Of a stretch of DNA of 64,000 bases, positions 54,892 to 62,329 are shown in pieces (within the stretch, counting starts at the first letter, position 1; the number at the start of each line of letters is the position of its first letter). Under the pieces are notes generated by a model, which had not been told where the DNA came from, did no database searches, and saw only the letters and a program-made list of their open reading frames with translations. The stretch is from Terrimonas ginsenosidimutans (lineage in GTDB: Bacteria; Bacteroidota; Bacteroidia; Chitinophagales; Chitinophagaceae). The stretch is from contig NZ_JAKLTR010000013.1 in assembly GCF_022012415.1 (NCBI RefSeq), forward strand, positions 175,469-239,468, written 5' to 3'. The translations under genes were made by a program, and so were the position numbers.

Positions 54892-55596
54892 GTGTCATTA
54901 AAAGATCAAGAAGTTTTCATTTTTCACGTAAATGAGATAAAGCCTGTGGCAAGAATAATTTTCCTGTATTTGTTTTCCTGTGTATTTCTATTGTCTGCGA
55001 CCGCGCAGAATCAAACGAATGCGACGTCTGATCTCGGAACCCTTCCTGTGATGTTTGACAGCGTGAGGGCGGTGGTGAAGAATGACCAGGTGCAGATCGC
55101 CTGGTGCAATCTTACAGAACGGGATGTAAGTTATTACCAGGTAGAGCGGTCACCGGATGGAAAGGATTTCAAACCTGTATACAGGTTTGAGCCGGCACAT
55201 AATCTGAATGCTAAAGCCGTGTACTCATTTACTGATGGCAGCGCATTGCCGGGCAACAGTTATTATCGCATCAGGGTAATGATACAATCAGGAAGATTTG
55301 TCAGCAGTCGCATCCTGAAAGCCCGGACAGGCTTTTCGGATGCGGGTTTTTCTGTATATCCGAATCCGGTAACTGATGACCGGTTCAATATTACGCTGGC
55401 GGCCGTGCAGAAAGGAACGTACAAGCTACACCTGATCAATGGTGCCGGTATCTGTGTGCAAACTACTTCTGTCCATCTCCAGGGTGATGGTATTACGCAG
55501 GCGGTCAGCTTTCCCGCGGGTCTTAATGCCGGTACCTATATTATTTCACTGAAAGGGGATCATTATGCGGCGTCAAGTTTGGTTGTGAAGAAATAG
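54892..55596 (+). CDS. Type IX secretion system substrate with C-terminal sorting domain
   Basis: A 234-aa secreted protein. A signal peptide (ARIIFLYLFSCVFLLSATAQ) is followed by a fibronectin-III-like domain (VKNDQVQIAWCNLTERDVSYYQVERSPDG to about residue 140), and then the T9SS type A sorting domain: FSVYPNPVTDDRFNI, GAGICVQ, LNAGTYIISLKGD. The sorting domain is normally removed on export across the outer membrane. The ORF start is GTG 54892; GTG 54946 would give a more normal 21-residue signal peptide and is a good alternative. It shows that the organism has a T9SS. Confidence 0.85.
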   Translation: MSLKDQEVFIFHVNEIKPVARIIFLYLFSCVFLLSATAQNQTNATSDLGTLPVMFDSVRAVVKNDQVQIAWCNLTERDVSYYQVERSPDGKDFKPVYRFEPAHNLNAKAVYSFTDGSALPGNSYYRIRVMIQSGRFVSSRILKARTGFSDAGFSVYPNPVTDDRFNITLAAVQKGTYKLHLINGAGICVQTTSVHLQGDGITQAVSFPAGLNAGTYIISLKGDHYAASSLVVKK

Positions 55597-55757
55597 GTTT
55601 CATAGGTTCGGGAGGTTTCAGAAGGTTAATAGGTTTAATAGGGTTTACATCGGATTGAGAAAGGTTATGGAGTTTGATTTCGTAACCTTTTTTGTTTTAT
55701 GGAATGCGAGGCCTGGTGGTACTCTTGAACCTATGGGACCTCTCAACCCTTTCCAAA
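55595..55757. repeat. Family E element with inverted nonamer arms and embedded terminator
   Basis: Units of AGGTTYNNN type begin at the stop codon of the T9SS gene and run to about 55648. The core contains a stem AAAGGTTA/TAACCTTT (55660-55690) followed by a T-run, a good intrinsic terminator. Inverted nonamers follow at about 55726-55757. The core is nearly identical to that at 58986-59060 (GGTTATGGAGTTTGATT, TTTTATGGAATGCGAGGCC). Confidence 0.85.
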
Positions 55758-55760
55758 AGA

Positions 55761-55792
55761 AAAGCCCCGCCAATCATCTTTTGCGGGGCTTT
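55761..55792. terminator. Bidirectional terminator between convergent genes
   Basis: A perfect 10-bp stem (AAAGCCCCGC / GCGGGGCTTT) with a 12-nt loop has A/T tracts on both sides. It serves the T9SS gene (+) and the DUF4293 gene (-). Confidence 0.88.
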
Positions 55793-55813
55793 CTATTTTC
55801 AAGGCAAATATCT

Positions 55814-56233
55814 TTAGCGAAGTTTATTGAGGCTCTTCACCAGTTTTTCGTCTTTAAGAATTCCGCGGGTTGCCATAATATAGCCGATCACCAGGCCAAG
55901 CAGGTAAACGGATGTTAAGGCGAAACGGCCGGACTCGAACTTTTTCGTTTCAAGAAAGTAGAGTATCAGGAGTATAACGGCAATGGCAATTCCTGCACCG
56001 CTAAGTTTTACCTGTGTTTTCCTGTCTTTGAACATAAAGATCGCAATTGCTCCCACCAATACAGAAATACCGGTTAGCACGATCAAAAGGAAGCTGCTGC
56101 CTGCCATCAGTTCGTCATATATCGGTGCTGCGTTCGCTTCAACTTTCTGACCTGTATACACCGGAAACAGGAAGCCGAGTATGGAACAAGCTACAGCCAA
56201 AAGTAACCAGAGTGTTTGCTGACGCTGTATCAT
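55814..56233 (-). CDS. DUF4293 membrane protein
   Basis: A 139-aa protein with four membrane segments (about residues 8-25, 45-68, 76-92 and 102-122). The opening MIQRQQTLWLLLAVACSILGFL is the family hallmark of DUF4293, which is restricted to Bacteroidota. Function unknown. It is on the same strand as glyA upstream, separated by a family A palindrome. Confidence 0.85.
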   Translation of the reverse strand: MIQRQQTLWLLLAVACSILGFLFPVYTGQKVEANAAPIYDELMAGSSFLLIVLTGISVLVGAIAIFMFKDRKTQVKLSGAGIAIAVILLILYFLETKKFESGRFALTSVYLLGLVIGYIMATRGILKDEKLVKSLNKLR

Positions 56234-56296
56234 GGGCGAGGGTTTTGAGGGTAAACTTATCGAAATAATGGGAATGTCTGGAACTGGATGTACAAT

Positions 56297-56402
56297 AGTT
56301 TAAAAGTTTAATGGTTTAATAGTTTAAAAGTTAAGCAGTTGATCCCGGTGTTTTACTGTATTTCGCAACTATTAAACTATTAAACTATTAAACTTTTAAA
56401 CT
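56297..56402. repeat. Family A palindrome between glyA and the DUF4293 gene
   Basis: Arms 56297-56332 and 56367-56402 (36 nt) pair with three mismatches. The right arm is a clean 8-nt tandem (AACTATTA three times, then AACTTTTA). The core TTGATCCCGGTGTTTTACTG matches the copy at 36851-36936. Confidence 0.9.
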
Positions 56403-56404
56403 TT

Positions 56405-57682
56405 TTATAGCTCCGGATACAAGGGGAACTTCTGCATGAACTGCTTTACATCCGCCTTCACATCCGCGATCACTTTTTCATCGTCGATATTCGTCAGCAC
56501 TTTATCGATCATAGATACCACCGTTTCCATATCGCTTTCATTCATGCCGCGCGTTGTGACGGCAGGCACGCCCACTCTGATACCTGAGGTAACGAAAGGT
56601 GATTTATCGTCGAAAGGAACAGCGTTCTTGTTGAGGGTGATATGTGCTTTGTCGAGTGTTTCCTGAGCTTTTTTACCGGTGAGGTTCTTATTGCGCAGGT
56701 CGATCAGCATAAGGTGGTTATCTGTGCCGTTGCTGATCAGGTCATATCCGCGGCTTACAAATGCCTTAGCCATTGCCTGAGCGTTGGAGATCACCTGTTT
56801 TGCGTATTTGGTAAAGTCGTCGGTCAGGATCTCTCCGAAGGAGATCGCTTTGGCTGCGATCACGTGTTCGAGGGGTCCGCCCTGTGTACCCGGGAATACG
56901 GCAAGATCGAGCAGCTGGCTCATCGTGCGGGTATTTCCTTTTGGATCTTTCACGCCCCAGGTGTTCTCAAAATCATGACGGAGCATGATGATACCGCCTC
57001 TTGGGCCGCGCAGTGTTTTGTGGGTAGTGGAGGAGATGACGTGGCAATGATCAAACGGATCATTCAACAATCCTTTGGCGATCAAACCGGCAGGGTGTGC
57101 GATATCAGCAAATACGATAGCGCCGATCTTGTCGGCCACTTCGCGGATACGTTTATAATCCCAATCGCGGCTGTAGGCAGATGCTCCGCAAATGATCATT
57201 TTGGGCTTTTCTTTCAGCGCTTTTTCTTCAAGCTGGTCATAGTCCACCAGGCCGGTTTCTTTTTTCACGCCATAGAAAATGGCTTCATAGTTCTTTCCGC
57301 TGAAATTGGCGGGGCTGCCATGGGTAAGGTGTCCTCCCATGCTCAGATCCAGGCCGAGTACTTTATCGCCGGGCTTTACACAGGCCAGGAATACGGCTGC
57401 ATTCGCAGACGCACCGCTATGCGGTTGCACGTTGGCCCAGCTTGCATTAAAAACCTTCTTCAGGCGTTCGATTGCCAGGGTTTCGATCTGGTCGACGATC
57501 TCACAACCGCCATAATAGCGCTTGCCAGGGTAGCCTTCTGCATATTTATTGGTGGGAACGGTGCCCATCGCCTGCATTACCTGCAGGGAAGTAAAGTTTT
57601 CAGAAGCAATAAGTTCGATACCGTGACGCTGGCGGTCCAGCTCCTGGTCGATCAGGTCGAAGATCTGGGTGTCTCTTTGCAT
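56405..57682 (-). CDS. glyA: Serine hydroxymethyltransferase
   Basis: PLP enzyme that interconverts serine and glycine and charges tetrahydrofolate. The PLP lysine is Lys222 in [21 protein letters not shown] near residues 23-30, PHSGASAN near 87-94 and [14 protein letters not shown] near the end are all present. The length, 425 aa, is normal. It starts with ATG at 57682. It is flanked on both sides by family A palindromes. Confidence 0.97.
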   Translation of the reverse strand: MQRDTQIFDLIDQELDRQRHGIELIASENFTSLQVMQAMGTVPTNKYAEGYPGKRYYGGCEIVDQIETLAIERLKKVFNASWANVQPHSGASANAAVFLACVKPGDKVLGLDLSMGGHLTHGSPANFSGKNYEAIFYGVKKETGLVDYDQLEEKALKEKPKMIICGASAYSRDWDYKRIREVADKIGAIVFADIAHPAGLIAKGLLNDPFDHCHVISSTTHKTLRGPRGGIIMLRHDFENTWGVKDPKGNTRTMSQLLDLAVFPGTQGGPLEHVIAAKAISFGEILTDDFTKYAKQVISNAQAMAKAFVSRGYDLISNGTDNHLMLIDLRNKNLTGKKAQETLDKAHITLNKNAVPFDDKSPFVTSGIRVGVPAVTTRGMNESDMETVVSMIDKVLTNIDDEKVIADVKADVKQFMQKFPLYPEL

Positions 57683-57723
57683 GAAGAACGTTTAATGGTT
57701 TAAAGGCGAAAACGCAGGGAATT

Positions 57724-57814
57724 GTGTTTAAAGTTTTAAGTTTTAATGGTTTAACTGTTAACAGGAAGAGTACTCCGGCAACTTTTAAACTTTAAAACAG
57801 TGAAACTTTCAAAC
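57724..57814. repeat. Family A-like palindrome upstream of glyA
   Basis: Irregular units (GTTTAAAG, TTTTAAG, TTTTAATG, GTTTAACT) face inverted units ACTTTTAAAC, TTTAAAAC and GTGAAACTTTC at 57781-57814. The unit length varies between 7 and 9, so this copy is more decayed than the others. Confidence 0.6.
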
Positions 57815-57955
57815 GATTTTTCCGGTGCTTTGCCGCCGCAAAATTACGTCGGCAGCTCATTTAAACCTCGCCGGGGCGGATAAGTTTTTGTTTGCGGTAA
57901 AAATCATTACTTTCGTTGGCTTTTAAATTTTCAATTAAAAGTCCCTTACGGGTAA

Positions 57956-58948
57956 ATGAAGGCAATAATACCAGTAGCGGGCGCGGGAACCAAACTGCGT
58001 CCTCATAGTTACACTCAACCAAAGGCACTGATCCCTCTTGCGGGTAAGACGGTGTTAAGCATTATCATCGACCAGATGTTAGAGGCCGGTATAGATGAAT
58101 TTGTGTTCATCGTCGGCTATCTGGGTGATAAGATCCGGGATTATGTGAAGGCAAAATATCCCGACCTCAAAGCACATTATGTTCAGCAAATAGACAGGCA
58201 GGGGATCGGCCATGCGATACAGATCACCAGGGAAGTGGTAAATGATGATGAGGTGATGGTGGTGCTTGGCGACACGATCTGCGATTACAATGTCAAAGCA
58301 GTGGTGGAGAGTGACTGCTCCATGCTGGGCGTTCGCAAAGTGGATGACCCCCGCGAATTTGGTGTTGCGGAGATCGATGAAAATGGTTTTATAGATCATG
58401 TTGTAGAGAAGCCGCATATTCCAAAGTCTAATATGGCGCTGGTAGGGATCTACAAGATCAAAGAAAGCCAGCAACTGTTCCAGTGCCTGGAAAGCAACTA
58501 CATGAAAGGATTGCGTACACACGGAGAGTATAGTCTTACAGATGCACTCGATTGTATGCTGAAGCAGGGGGTAAAGTTCAAGCCATTCAAAGTAGAAACC
58601 TGGTTTGATTGCGGCAGAAAGGATACTTTGCTTGAGTCTAATGCAACTTTGCTGAAAAAGTTCGATGCGCATAATACTATACAACATCAGTTTGAAAACA
58701 CCGTGATCATTCCTCCGGTAAGTATCGGCGAAGGATGTGATATAAAAAATTCGATCATCGGTCCGGATGTAACGATCGGAGAAAATACCCGGATCAATTA
58801 TTCTATTGTGCGCAACTCCATCATCGGATCCTTCTCTAATCTTTTTGATATCGTACTGGAGGCATCCATCATCGGAAGTGATACAGGATTGAAAGGAGAG
58901 ACGAGGACGCTGAGTATTGGGGATAATACGAATATTGATTTGGGGTAG
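57956..58948 (+). CDS. Sugar-phosphate nucleotidyltransferase with left-handed beta-helix
   Basis: Makes an NDP-sugar from a sugar 1-phosphate. The N-terminal domain has the signature AGAGTKLRPHSYTQPKALIPLAG at residues 8-30 and the metal-binding Asp in VVLGDTICDY; the C-terminal 80 residues contain hexapeptide-type repeats (SIGEGCDIKNSIIGPDVTIGENTRI). It resembles glucose-1-phosphate thymidylyl- or uridylyltransferases; the nucleotide and sugar cannot be told from sequence. The length is 330 aa. It stands alone, without the rest of a dTDP-sugar operon. Confidence 0.88.
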   Translation: MKAIIPVAGAGTKLRPHSYTQPKALIPLAGKTVLSIIIDQMLEAGIDEFVFIVGYLGDKIRDYVKAKYPDLKAHYVQQIDRQGIGHAIQITREVVNDDEVMVVLGDTICDYNVKAVVESDCSMLGVRKVDDPREFGVAEIDENGFIDHVVEKPHIPKSNMALVGIYKIKESQQLFQCLESNYMKGLRTHGEYSLTDALDCMLKQGVKFKPFKVETWFDCGRKDTLLESNATLLKKFDAHNTIQHQFENTVIIPPVSIGEGCDIKNSIIGPDVTIGENTRINYSIVRNSIIGSFSNLFDIVLEASIIGSDTGLKGETRTLSIGDNTNIDLG

Positions 58949-58949
58949 G

Positions 58950-59085
58950 AGGTTTCGAAGGTTTGATAAGTTTCATAGGTTTTACATCTGATCGGGAGAG
59001 GTTATGGAGTTTGATTCGTAACCTTTTTCGTTTTATGGAATGCGAGGCCGGTGGTATTATGGAAACCTCCCAAAGCTCTCCCCCC
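58950..59085. repeat. Family E element after the nucleotidyltransferase gene
   Basis: Four 9-nt units (58950-58985) start 2 bp after the stop codon, followed by a core nearly identical to that at 55649-55725, with a stem AGGTTA/TAACCT (58999-59024) and a T-run. A short inverted nonamer arm (AAACCTCCC and neighbours) is at about 59062-59085. It probably terminates the upstream gene. Confidence 0.85.
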
Positions 59086-59093
59086 AATGACCT

Positions 59094-59101
59094 TATCTTT
59101 G
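59094..59101 (+). promoter_or_regulatory. Candidate -7 box immediately before an ATG
   Basis: TATCTTTG matches TAnnTTTG, and its end lies only 4 bp before the ATG at 59106. If used, transcription would begin at or next to the start codon and give a leaderless mRNA. No good -33 box is visible at the right distance. Confidence 0.35.
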
Positions 59102-59105
59102 TCTC

Positions 59106-60050
59106 ATGACCAACCGCATCACCTCCCTTTTCAACATCGAATACCCTATCATTCAGGCCGGGATGATCTGGGCCAGTGGCTGGAAGCTTGCCAGTGCAGT
59201 GAGTAATGCCGGCGGACTCGGCTTACTGGGGGCGGGAAGTATGTATCCCGATATATTCCGCGAGCATGTCCGTCAATGCAAAGCCGCAACGTCAAATCCA
59301 TTTGGTGTGAATATCCCCCTGCTTTACCCGGACATCGACAAGCACATAGAAATTATTCTGGAAGAGAAAGTGCCTGTAGTATTCAGCTCGGCGGGTAATC
59401 CTAAAACCTGGACAAAACTTTTGAAGGATAATGGTGTTAGGGTGGTGCATGTGGTCAGCAGCAGCAAATTTGCCCGCAAGGCTGAAGACGCGGGATGTGA
59501 TGCAGTGGTGGCGGAAGGGTTTGAGGCAGGCGGCCACAATGGTCGCGAAGAAACAACTTCGCTGGTGCTGATACCGGCGGTGAAAGCGGCGGTGAGCATA
59601 CCGGTAATAGCTGCGGGAGGGATCGCGACCGGCAGGCAGATGCTGGCGGCGATGGTGCTTGGGGCTGAAGGGGTGCAGATGGGCAGCCGGTTCGTGGCAA
59701 GCCAGGAAGCCTCTTCCCACCAGGCCTTCAAACAGGCGGTCCTTGATTCAGTGGAAGGTGATACTGTCTTAACGATGAAACAGTTGACTCCCGTGCGGCT
59801 GATCCGCAATGCATTTTATCAGCAGGTAATGGACGCTGAGCAACGTGGCGCTTCACCGGAAGAGTTGAAGACCCTGCTTGGCCGTGGCCGCGCAAAAAAG
59901 GGAATGTTCGAAGGAAATATGGAAGAAGGTGAACTGGAGATCGGGCAGGTGAGCGCTTTGGTTCATGATATTTTACCCGCCGGAGAGATCGTAAAAAAAG
60001 TGTGGCAGGAGTTCAGTGAGGCCCTCGGCAATCCCATTGGAAAACTGTAA
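59106..60050 (+). CDS. FabK-type enoyl-ACP reductase or nitronate monooxygenase
   Basis: FMN TIM-barrel protein of 314 aa. It aligns along its length with pneumococcal FabK, including ITSLFNIEYPIIQAGM at the start, FGVNIPLL, AEGFEAGGHNG (His144, the same number as the catalytic His of FabK) and AAGGIATGRQMLAAMVLGAEGVQMGSRF. The same family also includes 2-nitropropane dioxygenases, so both functions are possible; the close fit to FabK makes enoyl-ACP reduction attractive. No other fatty-acid gene is adjacent. Confidence 0.8.
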   Translation: MTNRITSLFNIEYPIIQAGMIWASGWKLASAVSNAGGLGLLGAGSMYPDIFREHVRQCKAATSNPFGVNIPLLYPDIDKHIEIILEEKVPVVFSSAGNPKTWTKLLKDNGVRVVHVVSSSKFARKAEDAGCDAVVAEGFEAGGHNGREETTSLVLIPAVKAAVSIPVIAAGGIATGRQMLAAMVLGAEGVQMGSRFVASQEASSHQAFKQAVLDSVEGDTVLTMKQLTPVRLIRNAFYQQVMDAEQRGASPEELKTLLGRGRAKKGMFEGNMEEGELEIGQVSALVHDILPAGEIVKKVWQEFSEALGNPIGKL

Positions 60051-60121
60051 CTTTATTATATTGACCCCCGTGTGACAGACCTCGTGCTGCTTAAACCGTA
60101 AACCACTAAAACATCGCCTCC

Positions 60122-60526
60122 ATGAAATTCAAAATTGTATTGCTGGCTCTCAGCCTGCTCAGTTTTGGGTTGGCTTATGCCAATACAGACCCGTCACCTT
60201 CCTGTGATACCAGGATCAAGAAGAATGATATTGAAGGATCGGTAGTGCATGCCGAAAATAAGAAGCCATTAAAGGATGTGAACATTACGGCCTATCTCAT
60301 CTCCCGCAAAGAGAAAGCAGCGCATACAGATGAGCTTGGAGGGTATTCCTTTGATGCGCTCAAACCTGGAACCTATAAGATAGTATTTGAAAAAGCGGGA
60401 TATAAAAAAGTAACGAAGGAGAAAGTGGTGGTAAAAGCGGAAGAACCTTTCCTGCTGAATATTGAAATGATCGAAAGCAAAGATTTTGACCTTGTTCCTT
60501 CGCCATTGCACTTTGCGGATTTTTAG
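60122..60526 (+). CDS. Small exported protein with a carboxypeptidase-regulatory-like (CnaB) domain
   Basis: A 134-aa protein with signal peptide MKFKIVLLALSLLSFGLAYA and one beta-sandwich domain of the carboxypeptidase-regulatory type (IEGSVVHAENKKPLKDVNITAYLI, TDELGGYSFDALKPGTYKIVFEKAGYKK). Such domains are the N-terminal extension of TonB-dependent receptors but also occur alone. No plug or barrel follows, so this is a stand-alone form. Function unknown. It has a terminator just after it. Confidence 0.8.
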   Translation: MKFKIVLLALSLLSFGLAYANTDPSPSCDTRIKKNDIEGSVVHAENKKPLKDVNITAYLISRKEKAAHTDELGGYSFDALKPGTYKIVFEKAGYKKVTKEKVVVKAEEPFLLNIEMIESKDFDLVPSPLHFADF

Positions 60527-60551
60527 GATGGCGAATCACCGATAAGATAGC

Positions 60552-60586
60552 AAAGCGGCCCTCATATTTTGAGGCCGCTTTTTTTG
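60552..60586 (+). terminator. Intrinsic terminator
   Basis: A 9-bp stem (AAAGCGGCC / GGCCGCTTT) extended by TCA/TGA ends in a T7 run, 25 bp after the CnaB-type gene. Confidence 0.9.
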
Positions 60587-60628
60587 GCCTTTGTACTGAT
60601 CAGCTGCATTCCCGGATGGTAATGGCGT

Positions 60629-60720
60629 AGTTGTATCGCAAAGGACGCAAAGAGAACGCAATGTTCGCTAAGCATTCTCTGCGCACTTTGCGTTCCCTTT
60701 GCGTCCTTTGCGATACAACT
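60629..60720. repeat. Family C palindrome
   Basis: Arms 60629-60659 and 60690-60720 (31 nt, AGTTGTATCGCAAAGGACGC and onward) pair with one mismatch. The loop contains CGCTAAGCATTCTCTGCG, as in the copy at 54426. It lies between convergent genes. Confidence 0.92.
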
Positions 60721-60787
60721 TTCATAAAACAAAACAGTCCGCATTACGCGGACTGATTGTTTTCATGGCTATGTCGGTAAGCGAAAA

Positions 60788-61657
60788 TTATTGTCTGTCA
60801 TCCTCGTCCATCTCGAAAGAACCTTCTGTCTTTTGGATATGCAGTTTCTTGTGTTTATCAAGAAAGGTTTTGTATTTGCTGTAGATCGAAGACGAAGCTT
60901 CTTTACCATTTACGATCAGCTTTCCGTCTTTATGACGGATGGTGTATTCGTCTTTTTTGTTCAGCAGCCCATCTTTTTCCAATCCGTCTACAAACGTCTT
61001 GTATTCACGGATCTCTTCTTTTGCTTTATCGATATCAACCTGTGCTTTGGCTAATTCTTTTTCCATTTCGGGGCGGATCTTTTCGATCTCTACTTTTGCT
61101 TTGGCAAGTTCTTTTTCGATCTCAGGGCGGATCTTTTTGATCTCTGCCATTGCTTTTGCAAGCTCCCTGTTCATCTCTTCAACATCTATTTTTCTGGCTG
61201 CTGCAATTTCTTTTTTTGCATCTTCCAGGTCTATTTTGATCTCATCCCAGTCCACTTTTGCGAGAGATGCCTGCACCTCTTCATGGATCTTTTCAAAGTC
61301 GATCTCTTTCAATGCTTTCTCCACGTCCGCGTTCACTTTTTCCATATCCACTGATGCCAATGCTTTTTGTGCTTCAAGGTGGAGTTTTTCTGCATCAATG
61401 TTTTTCATTGTTTCGGCAACGCTGCCCATTGCCTGTTCAATTATGGCGTGCAGGTTGATCTCGTCCAGCTGATTGAGAGCCTCATCAAGGTCTCGCACCT
61501 TTCTTTCTTTTGAAGGGACGGTATCTGTATAAGTTCTGAGATCTTGTTTTTTATCGGTTTGTTTATCCTGCTTTTTCCAGGAAAGCAAAGCAATTGCAGC
61601 AACAAGGATAAGGGCGACAAGCGAGAGGCGGCCGGCATTCTGTAAACGGGGTTTCAT
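60788..61657 (-). CDS. Membrane-anchored coiled-coil protein with internal repeats
   Basis: A 289-aa protein starting at ATG 61657 (MKPRLQNAGRLSLVALILVAAIALLSW), with one membrane segment, then a long helical region. Three 16-residue repeats (ALASVDMEKVNADVEK type, about residues 100-150) precede two 18-residue repeats (EIKKIRPEIEKELAKAKV type). The C-terminal part (TIRHKDGKLIVNGKEASSSIYSKYKTFL) resembles the tail found in Bacteroidota M56/BlaR1-like proteins, but no peptidase domain is present. The ORF reads 26 codons further up, but that part lies in the promoter region. Confidence 0.75.
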   Translation of the reverse strand: MKPRLQNAGRLSLVALILVAAIALLSWKKQDKQTDKKQDLRTYTDTVPSKERKVRDLDEALNQLDEINLHAIIEQAMGSVAETMKNIDAEKLHLEAQKALASVDMEKVNADVEKALKEIDFEKIHEEVQASLAKVDWDEIKIDLEDAKKEIAAARKIDVEEMNRELAKAMAEIKKIRPEIEKELAKAKVEIEKIRPEMEKELAKAQVDIDKAKEEIREYKTFVDGLEKDGLLNKKDEYTIRHKDGKLIVNGKEASSSIYSKYKTFLDKHKKLHIQKTEGSFEMDEDDRQ

Positions 61658-61697
61658 AACTGTTGATTTAAGGTTTAAGGTGTTCAACGAAATACTT

Positions 61698-61733
61698 CGT
61701 ATCAAATATACGATCATTTTCGTATTATGGAAC
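61698..61733 (-). promoter_or_regulatory. Candidate promoter of the coiled-coil gene with small dyads
   Basis: On the minus strand TATATTTG (61710-61703) fits the -7 box TAnnTTTG, with TTC (about 61733-61731) at a 19-nt spacing as a weak -33 box. The -7 box is inside a perfect 5-bp dyad (CGTAT-N5-ATACG, 61698-61712), and a second (ACGAA-N4-TTCGT) lies just downstream near 61688-61701. Regulated expression is possible. Confidence 0.4.
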
Positions 61734-61760
61734 ATCGTTAACCTTATTTAACATCGGGGG

Positions 61761-61805
61761 AGGTTTCAGAGGTTCCAGAAGCTCCTTAGGTTTCTAAGGA
61801 ACCTA
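61761..61805. repeat. Family E array: five 9-nt units
   Basis: Five consecutive units of exactly 9 nt (AGGTTTCAG, AGGTTCCAG, AAGCTCCTT, AGGTTTCTA, AGGAACCTA). The last unit is partly complementary to the preceding one, so a small hairpin (TAGGTT/AACCTA) can form. Confidence 0.75.
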
Positions 61806-61814
61806 CGCCACGCC

Positions 61815-62294
61815 ATTATAATTCAATGTCGTTTAGTTAAACTGCAGCTTTGTATACAGGGGTCTGTTTTAGCTTTGAGGGCGTAAGGCCCCCTCTAAAT
61901 CTCCCCCTTCAGGGGAGACTTTGCACATTCATTAAGTGACAAGTGATGGGCTACCGTGTATTCACATTTTTCCTTTTATATGACCGAATAATTTCTTGAT
62001 AGCTTGATGGCGTAGAGGAACGCGGCGGACGCGGCGATACGCGACGTGCGCGGCGAATACAAAGTCTGCTATGGCTGTTTTCGCGGCGGACGTCGCGTAT
62101 CGCCGTGTCCGCCGCGTTCCTTTACGTCATTCAAATACTTATGGGTACACGGTAGCCTGAAGGGGAGATTTGGAGGGGGCCTTACGCAAGTCAGGTTTGC
62201 AACGCTATCGCCAGCAAAGACAATCCTTACCTTAATGACATTGCCCGTCCGGGATGATGCACTGTTTGCCTCTTAAACGACATTGCATTATAAT
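61815..62294. repeat. Four-layer concentric palindrome (M2, M1, 12-mer, family D)
   Basis: Layer 1: 61815-61835 with 62274-62294, 21 nt containing M2, one mismatch. Layer 2: 61883-61911 with 62158-62185, M1, one mismatch and one indel. Layer 3: GGCTACCGTGTA 61949-61960 with 62146-62157, perfect. Layer 4: family D arms 62016-62046 with 62091-62121, 31 nt, one mismatch. All share a centre within about 35 bp. The layers are separated by unpaired stretches of unrelated sequence. Confidence 0.9.
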
Positions 62295-62329
62295 TGTCAG
62301 CACGCAAAATTTGGGTTACGATTGGCCCG

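Larger units (their letters stand above)
61658..62329. repeat. 672-bp gap holding a four-layer nested palindrome
   Basis: It contains the promoter of the coiled-coil gene (61698-61733), five family E nonamers (61761-61805), then the nested element 61815-62294 and an M3 copy at 62306-62328 that touches the stop of the patatin gene. A 76-codon ORF here lies wholly inside the palindrome and is not a gene. Confidence 0.85.

Noticed and set aside
55655..55918. 87-codon ORF after the T9SS gene
   Set aside because: It covers the family E core and a bidirectional terminator and overlaps the DUF4293 gene on the other strand.
56642..57703. 353-codon ORF antisense to glyA
   Set aside because: It mirrors the glyA reading frame on the other strand, has no recognisable domain, and glyA itself is certain. 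It arises from codon composition.
62046..62276. 76-codon ORF
   Set aside because: It lies wholly within the nested palindrome and reads through its arm; it is a by-product of GC-rich repeat sequence.
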